64,000 nt of DNA from Burkholderiales bacterium (GCA_003577305.1 QEVL01000002.1:1-64000); one strand, 5' to 3'; counted from the stretch's first letter, positions 30,461-39,308 are shown. Notes: generated by a model not told the origin, from the sequence alone. Program-made: numbers and translations.

Positions 30461-30906
30461 GCGGAAGTCCTTGAGCGGGTGATGATGAGCAGTACCGCGA
30501 TGGCGACGAAGGCAGCCAGCGCCAGCAGGGGCAGCGGCAGGCCGCTCAGGATGGTCATGTCGGCACTGGTGCAGGACACGCCCCGACTGCAGGGCGTGAT
30601 GCGCTCGGGGATCAAGCCCAGGTAGAGCAGGCTGTGAAAGCCTGCCACCAGCCCGCCACCGACAGCCAGCGGCAGCGCGTAGGGCCAGACGGCCGCATCC
30701 GCACGCAGGCTGGCCACGCCCAGCATGATCGCCAGCGGGAACATGAAGGCGCGCTGGAACCAGCACAGATTGCAAGGCGCCTGACCCATGACTTCGCCGA
30801 CGAACAGCACCGCGAGCGAAGCCAGCAGCGCGATGAGCCAGGCGGCGAACAACGGGCCCCAGCCCGTCTGCTGGCGTGGCAGTGCCGCCTCCTCAGCCAC
30901 GGGCAC
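30457..30906 (-). CDS. DsbB/BdbC-like disulfide oxidoreductase
   Basis: 149-aa membrane protein with four TM helices. Its first redox pair is CNLCWFQR and its second pair is in the periplasmic loop CSRGVSC, as in DsbB/BdbC that reoxidise DsbA and pass electrons to quinone. The start is a GTG at 30906 (a GTG at 30900 is also possible). Overlaps the ATPase stop by 14 bp. Partner of the adjacent DsbA-like protein. Confidence 0.9.
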   Translation of the reverse strand: MPVAEEAALPRQQTGWGPLFAAWLIALLASLAVLFVGEVMGQAPCNLCWFQRAFMFPLAIMLGVASLRADAAVWPYALPLAVGGGLVAGFHSLLYLGLIPERITPCSRGVSCTSADMTILSGLPLPLLALAAFVAIAVLLIITRSRTSA

Positions 30907-33016
30907 CCTCCCGGTGGCGGATCAGCCGCGATGAGTTGGCCAGGATGCCGATGTCGGGAATGGACTGCAGCGCCGCCGCGAAGATGGGTGGCAGCAGGCC
31001 GAAGGCCGCCAGCGACAGGCCGAAGAGGTTGTACAGAGCCGTGAAGGCGATGTTGGCGCGTACCACCCCCATCGTGCGCCGCGCAATGTGCACCGCCTCG
31101 GCCACGAGCCGCCAGTCCTCGCGCATCAGCACGACGTGGGCAGCCTCCATCGCGATGTCGGTGCCGCCGCCCATGGCGATGCCCACGTCGGCCTGGGCCA
31201 GCGCGGGGGCGTCGTTGACGCCATCACCGACCATCAGGACGCGGTGTCCCTGGCTCTGCAGCTCGCGCACGATGCCGATCTTGTCCTCGGGCAACAGGTC
31301 GGCACGGTAGTCAAGGCCCAGCGGCGCGGCGACGGCGACGGCGGTGCGCTCGTTGTCGCCGGTCAGCAGTTCGATACGGCTGATGCCGGCCGCGCGCACG
31401 GCCGCCAGTGCGTCGGCCACTTCCGGACGCGGCGTGTCCTGAGCGGCGAACAGGCCGGCGAGCTCGCCATCCACGGCCACGAATAGCAAGGTCTTGCCCT
31501 CGGCTTCGAGCCGCTGGGCAACGTCAGGTGTGGTTCCATCCGCGCCACCGGCGAGCAGGCGGCGGTTGCCGATCTCGACCACCCGCCCGTCCACCTCGGC
31601 GCGCACGCCACGCCCGGGCAGGGCTACGAAGCGGGCCGGCTCAGCCTGCGGCATCCCGCGCTCTGCTGCGAGCGCTCGGACCGCCTCCGCCAGCGGATGC
31701 TCCGAATGACGCTCGGCCGTGGCCGCCAGTCGCAACAGCGCGACCTCGTCCAGCGAGCCGAGCGAAACCACGTCGGTGATGCGTGGGCAACCGGTGGTCA
31801 GCGTGCCAGTCTTGTCCACCAGCATCACGTCGCAGCCGACCAGGGCTTCGATGACCTTGCCGCCCTTGATCAGCAAGCCCTGGCGCGCAGCCGCACCGAC
31901 GGAGGCCATCATCGCGATCGGCGTGGCCAGCGCGAACGAGCACGAGCAGGCCACCACCAACACTGCCACGGTGGCCAGGATATTGCCGCTCAGGAGCCAA
32001 GTCAGCAGTGCGACGATCGCCACGATCGGGAGGTACCAGCCGCTGAAGCGATCGGCGACGCGTTGCACCTTGCCGCGGTTGGCCTCGGCATCCTCGACCA
32101 GTTGCACGGCGCGCCCGAAGGTAGTGTCGCGGCCGATGCGCTCGGCGCGCAGCTTGACGTGGCCGAGCTTGGCCAGTGTGGCTGCGTAAACCGGGTCGCC
32201 GGGCTCGACCTCCACCGGCATGCTCTCGCCGGTGATCGCAGACTGGTCGAAGGTGGCCTGGCCCTCCAGCACGATACCGTCCACAGGTACGCGCTCGCCC
32301 GGGCGCACGATGACCAGATCGCCCGGCTTCACAGTCTCGATGGCGACGTCGCGCTCCACGCCTGCCTGCAGCACCCGCGCGGTCTGCGGCACCAGTGCGG
32401 CCATCTCCTTGAGCAGCTTGCGCGCCCGCTCGCTGGTGAAGCGCTCGGTGAACTCGCCGATGCGCATGAAGAACACCACGACGGCGGCCGTGGCCCATTG
32501 GCCGATGGCCAACGCCGCCACAGCCCCCACAGACATCAGCGTATGGCTCGTGACCTCGCGCCGCAGCGCGCTTCGGAGCACGTCCCTGAAGATGGGGTAG
32601 CCGAAGCCCAGCACCGCCAGCAACCCGGCCCACCAGGGCACGCGCGCTGTGAGCTGGCCGAACAGGCCCAGGCCTTCGCCGATCACGACGACGAACAGGA
32701 TGGCGCCGAACAGAATGCCCAGCGTGGTGAAGAGCTGGCGCTGCAGCGCCTTGGCTTCCAGGACGTGGGTGGCCGCCACGTCGGAGTCTGCGGCGACCGG
32801 CGCCGGCTGGGGCACCGAGAAGCCGATTCGCTCGATGGTCGCGCGCAGTGCGTCGGCTGTCGCCACGCCGTTGTCGAACTGGATGACGGCCTTCTCGGCG
32901 TTGAGCAGCACGTCGGCGCTCTGAACGCCGGGCACCTTCATCAAGGCGCGCTGGGCCTTGCGCGCGCACGCCGCGCAGTCCATGCCCGAGACCGGCAATT
33001 CGACCGTCTGGATCAT
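30893..33016 (-). CDS. Copper-type P1B ATPase with atypical CSC motif
   Basis: 707-aa metal ATPase. N-terminal HMA domain with GMDCAACARKAQ (11-22), eight TM helices, TGESMPVE, DKTGTLTTGCPR, HSEHPLAEAV (the HP locus) and GDGVNDAPALAQAD. The TM6 metal site reads VVACSCSFALATPIAMM, that is CSC instead of the CPC found in nearly all copper and zinc pumps. The rest of the P-type machinery is intact, so it is unlikely to be dead. Overlaps the HMA-protein gene by ATGA. Metal (Cu/Ag) is inferred from neighbours. Confidence 0.9.
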   Translation of the reverse strand: MIQTVELPVSGMDCAACARKAQRALMKVPGVQSADVLLNAEKAVIQFDNGVATADALRATIERIGFSVPQPAPVAADSDVAATHVLEAKALQRQLFTTLGILFGAILFVVVIGEGLGLFGQLTARVPWWAGLLAVLGFGYPIFRDVLRSALRREVTSHTLMSVGAVAALAIGQWATAAVVVFFMRIGEFTERFTSERARKLLKEMAALVPQTARVLQAGVERDVAIETVKPGDLVIVRPGERVPVDGIVLEGQATFDQSAITGESMPVEVEPGDPVYAATLAKLGHVKLRAERIGRDTTFGRAVQLVEDAEANRGKVQRVADRFSGWYLPIVAIVALLTWLLSGNILATVAVLVVACSCSFALATPIAMMASVGAAARQGLLIKGGKVIEALVGCDVMLVDKTGTLTTGCPRITDVVSLGSLDEVALLRLAATAERHSEHPLAEAVRALAAERGMPQAEPARFVALPGRGVRAEVDGRVVEIGNRRLLAGGADGTTPDVAQRLEAEGKTLLFVAVDGELAGLFAAQDTPRPEVADALAAVRAAGISRIELLTGDNERTAVAVAAPLGLDYRADLLPEDKIGIVRELQSQGHRVLMVGDGVNDAPALAQADVGIAMGGGTDIAMEAAHVVLMREDWRLVAEAVHIARRTMGVVRANIAFTALYNLFGLSLAAFGLLPPIFAAALQSIPDIGILANSSRLIRHREGARG

Positions 33017-33249
33017 GGCTGCGGCGCCGGTACGTCGAAACCGGCGTCCTCGATGGCGCTGACCAGGGCTTCGCGCGTGACGCGGGCCGAATCGATCTGG
33101 GCGATCACCTGAGCCGGCTCCAGCGACACCTGCACATCGGCCACGCCGGGCAGCGCGCGCACGGCCTTGTCCACGCTGCGCACGCAGCCGCCGCAGTCCA
33201 TACCGGCCACCGGCAGGACGATGCGCTGGAGGTTCGGGGCCTGGGTCAT
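33013..33249 (-). CDS. CopZ-like heavy-metal-associated protein
   Basis: 78-aa single HMA domain (IVLPVAGMDCGGCVRSVDKA) with metal site CGGC, the size of copper chaperones that deliver metal to P1B ATPases. It precedes the ATPase gene with ATGA overlap. Confidence 0.9.
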   Translation of the reverse strand: MTQAPNLQRIVLPVAGMDCGGCVRSVDKAVRALPGVADVQVSLEPAQVIAQIDSARVTREALVSAIEDAGFDVPAPQP

Positions 33250-33276
33250 GGAGGACTCCTCTTCAAGCGTTGACGT

Positions 33277-33759
33277 TCAGAGCCAGCGCCGCACCGTTGC
33301 GGCGTAGGCGTCAAAGTCGGGCCCGAAGCGGGCTCGCAAGGCCTGCTCCTCCGGCTTGATCTGAAAAACGGTCAGATACCAGACGAACAACGGCAGCAGC
33401 AGGAAAGCGGACAGCTTGGCCAAGTACAACGCCCAGGCGAGCAGCACGAGGCAAAAGCCCAGGTACATCGGGTTGCGCGTACGGTGGTAGATGCCGCGCA
33501 CGACCAGCGACGCGGCGGCAGCCGGCCGTCTCGGGTCCACCGTGGTGTGGGCTTGGCGGAAGGCGAGCACGCCGGCCAGGCAGACCGACGCGCCCAGCAG
33601 CGCGACGATGACGCACACGACGGCATGCAACCGGCCCCAATGCGGCATAGCGATCACGGCGGGCAGGAGCCACATCACCGTGGCCACCGCCAGAACAAGT
33701 ACCAGCGGCGGCACCTTCAGGGCCAGAGCGGGCCCAGAGGGTTGTTCAGCGCTTCTCAT
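33277..33759 (-). CDS. Isoprenylcysteine methyltransferase-like membrane protein (CzcN-like)
   Basis: 160-aa protein with four hydrophobic segments and the ICMT/PEMT-type motif LVVRGIYHRTRNPMYLGFCL plus PEEQALRARFGPDFDAY. This family includes CzcN/NccN of metal-resistance clusters, whose biochemical role is unknown. The ATG at 33759 overlaps the PCuAC gene end by 14 bp. Confidence 0.85.
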   Translation of the reverse strand: MRSAEQPSGPALALKVPPLVLVLAVATVMWLLPAVIAMPHWGRLHAVVCVIVALLGASVCLAGVLAFRQAHTTVDPRRPAAAASLVVRGIYHRTRNPMYLGFCLVLLAWALYLAKLSAFLLLPLFVWYLTVFQIKPEEQALRARFGPDFDAYAATVRRWL

Positions 33760-34264
33760 GGTGTTCCGCTCCGCCGCCTTGCGCGGCTGGCGCGCCCATC
33801 GCGCCAATCGGCGCCGCCAGCAGTTCGACCTGCACCTTGCCGGCGCGCTGCAGCTCCAGCGTGATGGGTATCCGCATCCCCGGCCGGATCGGCTGCGTCA
33901 GGTCCATGAACATGACGTGGACGCCGCCAGGCTTGAGTTCGACCGTTACGCCGGACGGAAGCGCCAAGCCGTCCTTCTGCCAGCGCATGCGGGCCACGTT
34001 GTCGATCGCCTCCATCGTGTGGATCTCGGCGCGACCCGCAACGGGGGATGTGACTCCCACCAGCCGATCGGCTTCGCGTCCCTCGTTGGTCAACGACAAA
34101 TAGCCTGCACCGGTCGACGCGGCAGGTGGGGTTGCCCTCGTCCATGGACGGTCGATGCGGATGGCGCCAGCACGCTGCCCCTGAGTCCAGGCGCTCGTCA
34201 CGAAGCAAAGCAGCACGGCGGCGCCTAGCACCCGACGGGAAAGACGATGGAAAAGAGGCGACAT
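33746..34264 (-). CDS. PCuAC periplasmic copper chaperone
   Basis: 172-aa exported protein (signal RRVLGAAVLLCFVTSAWTQG). Cu(I) ligands of the family pattern H(M)X10MX21HXM are visible: HTMEAIDNVARMR and GGVHVMFMDL. The His-rich end GGGAEHHEKR may add a site. It likely carries copper in the periplasm. First gene of the ten-gene leftward operon, about 107 bp from the MerR-type promoter. Confidence 0.92.
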   Translation of the reverse strand: MSPLFHRLSRRVLGAAVLLCFVTSAWTQGQRAGAIRIDRPWTRATPPAASTGAGYLSLTNEGREADRLVGVTSPVAGRAEIHTMEAIDNVARMRWQKDGLALPSGVTVELKPGGVHVMFMDLTQPIRPGMRIPITLELQRAGKVQVELLAAPIGAMGAPAAQGGGAEHHEKR

Positions 34265-34370
34265 GGTTTGTGTTCAGTGTTCGCACAGCATCGACAAAGC
34301 AAGCCACTCACGTTCAGCTCCGCCCCTCGAAACGAGCGGTGGAAAGCGCTGACGAGCAGCTCTACCAAAG

Positions 34371-34401
34371 AGCGTAAACCCTGTAGTGGGTGTAAGGTCA
34401 A
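34371..34401 (-). promoter_or_regulatory. MerR-type promoter of the copper/zinc operon
   Basis: Minus strand: TTGACC (RC of 34396-34401), a 19-nt spacer, TACGCT (RC of 34371-34376). The spacer carries the dyad ACCTTACACCCACTACAGGG followed by T. The long 19-bp spacer and dyad between -35 and -10 are the hallmark of MerR-family-activated promoters (compare copA/CueR, pbrA/PbrR). The only MerR gene in the window lies in the same operon. Confidence 0.75.
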
Positions 34402-34836
34402 CAGAGGTTCGAGACAAAAGCAGCCGATTCTTCGTCACGGCTCAAGACGGAGGGCAAAGCGGAGTGGCCGCCATGCGCCTTTTCTAGCCGCCAACGAGCC
34501 AACATCGGCGTTCGATTGAGTCCACTACCGAAAGCCTGCGCGGCGCCTCCAACCTATCCAGCAACCGCAGGCGCCCTCGCCGCACCTTCGAGAGCCCCAG
34601 CCATGCATACACGAGCATGCGCATGTGCATGTGCATGTGCACGATGAATACTGGCTACGGACTGCTCGACAGAGGCGTCGGATGCTTTGACGGCGGTACG
34701 CTGATCGAGCCGAAGGGCTATCGCGCACAGATGCGGTCGATGCGCTTGGAAGCGCGAGGGGCGGCAGAGCCAAGGCGCGATGAAGATCCCCCGCCAAAAC
34801 GTCACTGGAGAACCAGTGATCCGACAAGCTCACAAA
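34402..34836. other. Gene-free stretch with hexamer repeat
   Basis: No supported gene. Contains a short tandem repeat (GCATGC followed by three GCATGT units, 34615-34638), which makes a weak minus-strand frame with alternating Ala-His. I do not consider that frame coding, as it has no ribosome site or family likeness. Confidence 0.4.
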
Positions 34837-36306
34837 CTAATCAAATCGCTCCACTGTGAACCATGGGGAGACCCGATCGTGCATGGCACGAACGACGGCA
34901 GTCTGCCCTGGTCTAATATTCACCGGCTCCGGCATCAGATAAAGAGCTGGCCTCCAGTGCGAGGTCGCAGTCTGCGCGCGCGGGTGATTCTCAAATGTCG
35001 TGATCCGATCAACCCTCAGTCGCAGCCATTGAACGATGCCGTAGCACCTCCCTTCCACTGTCACCGGTATGCGAATTTGGGTGCATTGCGGCACCCATTC
35101 TTTCTGTTGTTCGAAGTCAAATCTGAATGCTTCGGTCTCGTCACCAAGCAGTTCGATTTCAAGATCATCCCGCGCCAGCATCTGCCTTCTGGTGATCACC
35201 TGGTTGAAGGCCGAGAGGTCAAGGCCCTCCACCGTTTCCACGCTCAAGTTGGAAGCGAGCCTTTCACCTCCAAACAAAGCGATCATCAGACTGGCTGAGG
35301 CCGGTATGATTCGACAGCCCGGCTGGAGTAGACGCAGCTTTGCGTCTTCAATGCTCGCCAGCACCCGCTCGCCAAGCAGCTCGCTTGAGAACAGTTCGAA
35401 TACCAGCACGTTTGCCGGCTCAGGCAGATCGGTTCCCAGTTGCAATTCTGTGGAGCGCTTGGGAATCAGCGAGATCCTGGAGGCCAATCCGTTGTTCTCG
35501 ATAACCTTGCTCGCCATCTGCGCAACCAATGGTTCAGCCTCGCAGGTCGTCAGGCTCTTAGGGCCCATCCGTGCCGCAAACATGGATAGCAGTCCCGCGC
35601 CTGTCCCGATTTCGAGCACGCGTGAATCGGAATCGATTGCGGTGCGCAGCGCACCTTGGTAGGCCTCGTTCCTGGCGTGGTCGTTTAACATCGAGATATG
35701 CCAGAGTGGCACCTGCCGCTGCTGGACCTCCGCCAACCTGCGATGCGCGGCAACGAGGCCCGCGTCCGCTGCGATTGCAGCTTGAAACGCGGCCGTCGCT
35801 CCTGCCAGATCGCCGAGATGCTCTAGAGCAATCCCGAGATTGTTCTTCGCTCTCGCGTTAGACGGATCAATCTCCAGTACGTGCTCGTAGTGCTCAATAG
35901 AATCAGCATGCCGCTCGTTCATCTGGAGCAACCTACCGAGATTGAGACGAGCTACGGGCCAGTCGGCACGTAGCTCGATGGCCTTCCTGAAGCACGCCTC
36001 CGCCTCTTCTGTTTTGCCAAGCGATTGCAGAGTCAAGCCGAGGTTGTTATGCATCACGGCCACATTCGGCGCGAGCGCAACTGCCCTGCGGTGAACGGAT
36101 TCCGCCTCGTCTCTACTGCCTAAGTCATCCAGCAGGCAACCAAGGTTGGACAAGACTTCGGGACTATCCGGCTGAAAAGCCAAACCCAGACGATAGGACT
36201 TCACAGCCTCCGGAAAGTAGCCCGCCTGCTGCAGCGCGCATGCATGGCTAAAGTGAGCTGCGGCGCTCGCGTGTCGCAGATCCTTTTCTCGATGCTTCAG
36301 ACTCAA
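34837..36306 (-). CDS. TPR-repeat protein with PRMT7/9-like methyltransferase domain
   Basis: 489-aa fusion. Residues ~15-195 form about five TPR units (for example VLSNLGCLLDDLGSRDEAES, MHNNLGLTLQSLGKTEEAEA, AKNNLGIALEHLGDLAGATA). Residues ~200-489 are a class I methyltransferase of protein-arginine-methyltransferase type: WHISMLNDHARNEAYQGALR, motif I VLEIGTGAGLLSMFAARMG (230-248), post-I CEAEP, a double-E-like loop FELFSSELLGER (Glu304, 309, 313) and a THW-loop-like SHWRPALYL near 445. Eukaryotic PRMT9 has the same TPR-PRMT order. Its promoter carries the same operator as the Czc operon. Substrate unknown. Confidence 0.8.
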   Translation of the reverse strand: MSLKHREKDLRHASAAAHFSHACALQQAGYFPEAVKSYRLGLAFQPDSPEVLSNLGCLLDDLGSRDEAESVHRRAVALAPNVAVMHNNLGLTLQSLGKTEEAEACFRKAIELRADWPVARLNLGRLLQMNERHADSIEHYEHVLEIDPSNARAKNNLGIALEHLGDLAGATAAFQAAIAADAGLVAAHRRLAEVQQRQVPLWHISMLNDHARNEAYQGALRTAIDSDSRVLEIGTGAGLLSMFAARMGPKSLTTCEAEPLVAQMASKVIENNGLASRISLIPKRSTELQLGTDLPEPANVLVFELFSSELLGERVLASIEDAKLRLLQPGCRIIPASASLMIALFGGERLASNLSVETVEGLDLSAFNQVITRRQMLARDDLEIELLGDETEAFRFDFEQQKEWVPQCTQIRIPVTVEGRCYGIVQWLRLRVDRITTFENHPRAQTATSHWRPALYLMPEPVNIRPGQTAVVRAMHDRVSPWFTVERFD

Positions 36307-36350
36307 TGCCTCTCCAGCGCAGAGAACGACCGGGTTTATTGGTTGTAGGC

Positions 36351-36405
36351 ACTATAGAAATCCTTCGCGAACAGAATTCGAACGAGCAGATGACAGCCCT
36401 GTCAT
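36351..36405 (-). promoter_or_regulatory. Operator and promoter of the TPR-PRMT gene
   Basis: Dyad ATGACAGCCCTGTCAT at 36390-36405 is the exact reverse complement of the dyad at 25327-25342. On the minus strand CTGTCAT is followed after 33 nt by TATAGT (RC of 36351-36356) within GATTTCTATAGTG, nearly identical to GATTTCTACATTG of the DUF4148 promoter. Confidence 0.65.
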
Positions 36406-36800
36406 ATTGCTGCCGATCAAGGCGGAGTCGACCGGCGAAGAGGCTGGCACAGCCGGGAGAGCTGGCGCTGAACAGTTCGGCTAGTGCGATGGGCCAATAG
36501 GCCGTCCCTCGACGCGGAGAAGCGATCGAGAGGTTCTGACGCAAAGGGGCAAGCAGCATGTACGTCTCCGTCGGCCAACGATGGCGCGGCTTTGATCGTC
36601 GCCGGCCGATAGCCCGGCGTCCTGGGCGCTACCTACCGGAAGACGCGGACCCCACGACAGCGGCGCGTTCAGCGCGAGCGGGAGATCCCAGATTCAGGAC
36701 CGTGGCAACGTCACGAGGTAAGCGCAGCCACATTGGCCCAGGCACGTGAGCCCTGCCGAGCCACCGATGTTGCGAGCTTCTTCCATTGACAATTCGCATC
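36406..36800. other. Intergenic stretch, no gene seen
   Basis: About 395 bp of lower, uneven GC between the TPR-PRMT promoter and the HXXEE gene stop. Frames are short and arginine-rich without ribosome sites. No terminator or repeat recognised. Confidence 0.4.
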
Positions 36801-37361
36801 TCACGCCACCCCACGCGCTAAGCGCCACATGCCCCACCAAGCGAGTGGCGCAAGGACAACAACGCTGGCCATGCCGGGGAAGTATCCATAGGGCTCGGTG
36901 GTCAGAAGCGGCAGAAGAAAATGCGCAAGCTCTGTGATTCCCATCGAAGTAAAGAACGTCCATGCCAAGAGGCGTCCGAACTCGTAGTCGCGCCTTACCA
37001 AGAAGGGAACAGCGAGCCATGCGCCAATCGGGACTATTAGGAGAGCCAAGATCAGTCCCACGGATATCTCGGGGACAGGCGTTCCAGTGATCCGATCGGA
37101 AACAACCTCGAAGAATGCCGTCCGATTTTCTTCGACCTTGTGCAGGATGAGGAAGGCGAGCATCGTCAGCCAATAGGGCACTCTGATGGATGCCCATGAT
37201 GCTCCCGTCCGCACCAGGAGCCAGACTACGAATCCCCCAAGGTATCCCGTTAGAAACAAGGCCGCGTAGAGTGGCCCAAGATAGATAAGACCGAATAGCG
37301 GCACTGCAAGCGAAAAGAGAAGCGCGAGCACGATCAGCAGCTTCGACTTATTCATCTTCAT
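36801..37361 (-). CDS. HXXEE-type membrane protein
   Basis: 186-aa protein with about five TM helices. The motif LHKVEENRTAF (His-x-x-Glu-Glu) and the later ITELAHFLLPLLTTEPYGYF match the HXXEE domain family of unknown function, whose conserved His and Glu in membrane helices suggest a metal-dependent membrane enzyme. ATG at 37361; another at 37355. Stand-alone gene of lower GC than the ICE core. Confidence 0.7.
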   Translation of the reverse strand: MKMNKSKLLIVLALLFSLAVPLFGLIYLGPLYAALFLTGYLGGFVVWLLVRTGASWASIRVPYWLTMLAFLILHKVEENRTAFFEVVSDRITGTPVPEISVGLILALLIVPIGAWLAVPFLVRRDYEFGRLLAWTFFTSMGITELAHFLLPLLTTEPYGYFPGMASVVVLAPLAWWGMWRLARGVA

Positions 37362-37861
37362 CGCAAGATCCTTGTGTGTCCCGGCACGCACCGCACAACC
37401 TCACACGTAGGCAAACCCACAACCTTCGTCAAGCGCCAACTGGGGTGCCCCGCTAAAGCCGAGACGCGACAGATTTCGATCCTTGGTCCCAAGCGCCGAC
37501 CGCTTGGCGCTGCAGGCACTCACGCCCTCCTTTGATTGGCGCTCCTTTATGTGAATTCTACTCTGGCGGTACAGCGTCGATCACGACGGTCGCGGCACTT
37601 CTCGAAGGCACTAAATCTATAGTTAGTATGAGTGCACGGCGGGGCGCGGCGCCGCGCCAGCGGGACGCGTTGACCAAGCGATGCGCCAGTCAGCGGGGCC
37701 AAGTGTCGCCGGCCATCCCATCTCGGATCGGCCACCGCAATACTGATGCTGTCCCTTACGACGCCCAGGCCTAACCGCGCGTCGGATCATTGAAGCATCC
37801 GAAGACCTTGTGATCCCAGGCTGTCTCAAGGCCTAGCGGCTCGATCTGAAGGTAGGAGAAC
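37362..37861. other. Intergenic stretch before the second LysR gene
   Basis: 500 bp between a leftward and a rightward gene, so it should hold both promoters. No credible ORF. A T-N11-A LysR box could not be singled out. GGTAGGAG precedes the LysR ATG at 37862. Confidence 0.4.
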
Positions 37862-38773
37862 ATGAATTTGCGCCATCTTCGATCCTTTATCGCGGTAGCG
37901 GAGGAACTACATTTCGGTCGAGCGGCACGGCGGTTACATATAGAGCAATCCCCTCTGTCGCGAACAATTCAAAGGTTAGAAACGGACTTGGGCGTGGCCT
38001 TGTTGGAGCGCACGCCGCATGGTGTTCGCCTGACCCCTGCCGGGCAAGTATTCTTGCTGGATGCCCAACGTGTTCTGCTCACTCTCGATCAGGCGCAGAC
38101 TAACGTGCGAGCGGCCGCCGCCGGCTATCGGAACATCTTTCGCGTCGCACTGTCGAGCCACATAGGAAAGTCCCGATTACCTGCGCTTCTCGCTCTCTCC
38201 CGGAAAGAAGCACCAGAGGTGACGGTCCGCCTCTTTGAGACCACAGGAGCACAGCTAATGATAGGGCTTGGCAGCGGCTTGTACGACGTCGGCCTTACCT
38301 TGGCGGATGACGGAGATGCTGGATTTATCGCCACACCACTCTGGGAAGACCCTTTGATGGTCGTCCTCCCTACACGGCATCCGCTGCTGGCTTACAAAGA
38401 ACTGCCGCTAAAGGAAGTTGTCAGCTATCCCCTGGTGTTGTGCGACCACAAGGACAGCAGCGGTTGCACTCAGCAGCGCGAGCGACTGTTCCGATCGGTG
38501 GCGGCCCAACCCGTAGCGGTGGAATACGTGGCCTCCCACTCCCTGATGCTGACGCTGGTTGCGGCGGGATACGGAGTGGGATTCTCGACTGAAGGACATC
38601 TGGCGAATCGCCAACATTTCGATGTCGTGGCACGTCCGTTGGCCGGTCAGACAGCACCGCTGACCACGTATCTGCTGCGACGCGACGGAGAGATGGCGGA
38701 GCCTCTAAGGCAATTCGTCAACCGAGCGCAGCGTGTCGGTCGCTTGCAGGGAGCCGACGAACGGTCGGTGTAG
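37862..38773 (+). CDS. LysR-type transcriptional regulator
   Basis: 303-aa regulator with HTH (LRSFIAVAEELHFGRAARRL, IEQSPLSRTIQRLE) and effector domain (LYDVGLTLADD, LPTRHPLLAY, LMLTLVAAGYGVGF). Paralogue of the LysR at 12424-13332. It lies just before the ICE backbone gene set, where element-encoded regulators are common. Confidence 0.93.
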   Translation: MNLRHLRSFIAVAEELHFGRAARRLHIEQSPLSRTIQRLETDLGVALLERTPHGVRLTPAGQVFLLDAQRVLLTLDQAQTNVRAAAAGYRNIFRVALSSHIGKSRLPALLALSRKEAPEVTVRLFETTGAQLMIGLGSGLYDVGLTLADDGDAGFIATPLWEDPLMVVLPTRHPLLAYKELPLKEVVSYPLVLCDHKDSSGCTQQRERLFRSVAAQPVAVEYVASHSLMLTLVAAGYGVGFSTEGHLANRQHFDVVARPLAGQTAPLTTYLLRRDGEMAEPLRQFVNRAQRVGRLQGADERSV

Positions 38774-39308
38774 TGCCGTCCGTCGGTCGGCCCGATTCCT
38801 TTTCGGTCTTGCGACTGACCTGATCTGCATCTTCGCCGAGCCCCGCCGCACAGCAGCGGTATGCCGTCGATCTGCATAGCAGCGTGCCACACCGCTGCGG
38901 GGTCGGGAAGGTCACTGAAGTGATGCGGGGCGCATCAGCGAGTGTTGGATGCAATCCGGCTCAGAAAGCCGATGCATTGACGCTTTACTCGATCTGACGT
39001 GGCGCGAAAACTTCATCATGGCTTTCGGGTGAAGCGCAACACTCTTGGTGCCCTCCCCCGGCGCGAACGAACAGGCGACCTTTCAACTCGTTGCGTCGGT
39101 AACTGAAGTTTTCACAGACGCATTATGGTGGAGGACTATCGAGCGCCGCAAGGTGTGATTGGCCAACTTTCGTGCGGCGGAGATCGCCGCTCAAGGTCTT
39201 TGCCACGATGCCGACCGGCTCGCGCTTCGTCTCGGACTCCTGGTACTCGCCGTGACCATGCGGGTCGCGCGTGTTGCCGTGTCGATCCGATGGTGGAGAG
39301 GGCGCGAT
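38774..39308. other. Intergenic stretch at cargo/backbone border
   Basis: 535 bp with no supported gene; a rightward frame extends upstream of 39309 but lacks family likeness before MPKKSSCLTF. No tRNA 3' end, direct repeat or integrase fragment was recognised. Confidence 0.4.

Noticed and set aside
34554-34805. Minus-strand frame with alternating Ala-His near the PCuAC promoter
   Set aside because: The His run comes from a short tandem DNA repeat; no ribosome site, signal peptide or family likeness.
38774-39308. Possible ICE attachment site near the backbone border
   Set aside because: No tRNA 3' end or direct repeat could be seen; elements of this class use a tRNA gene, and none is present in the window.
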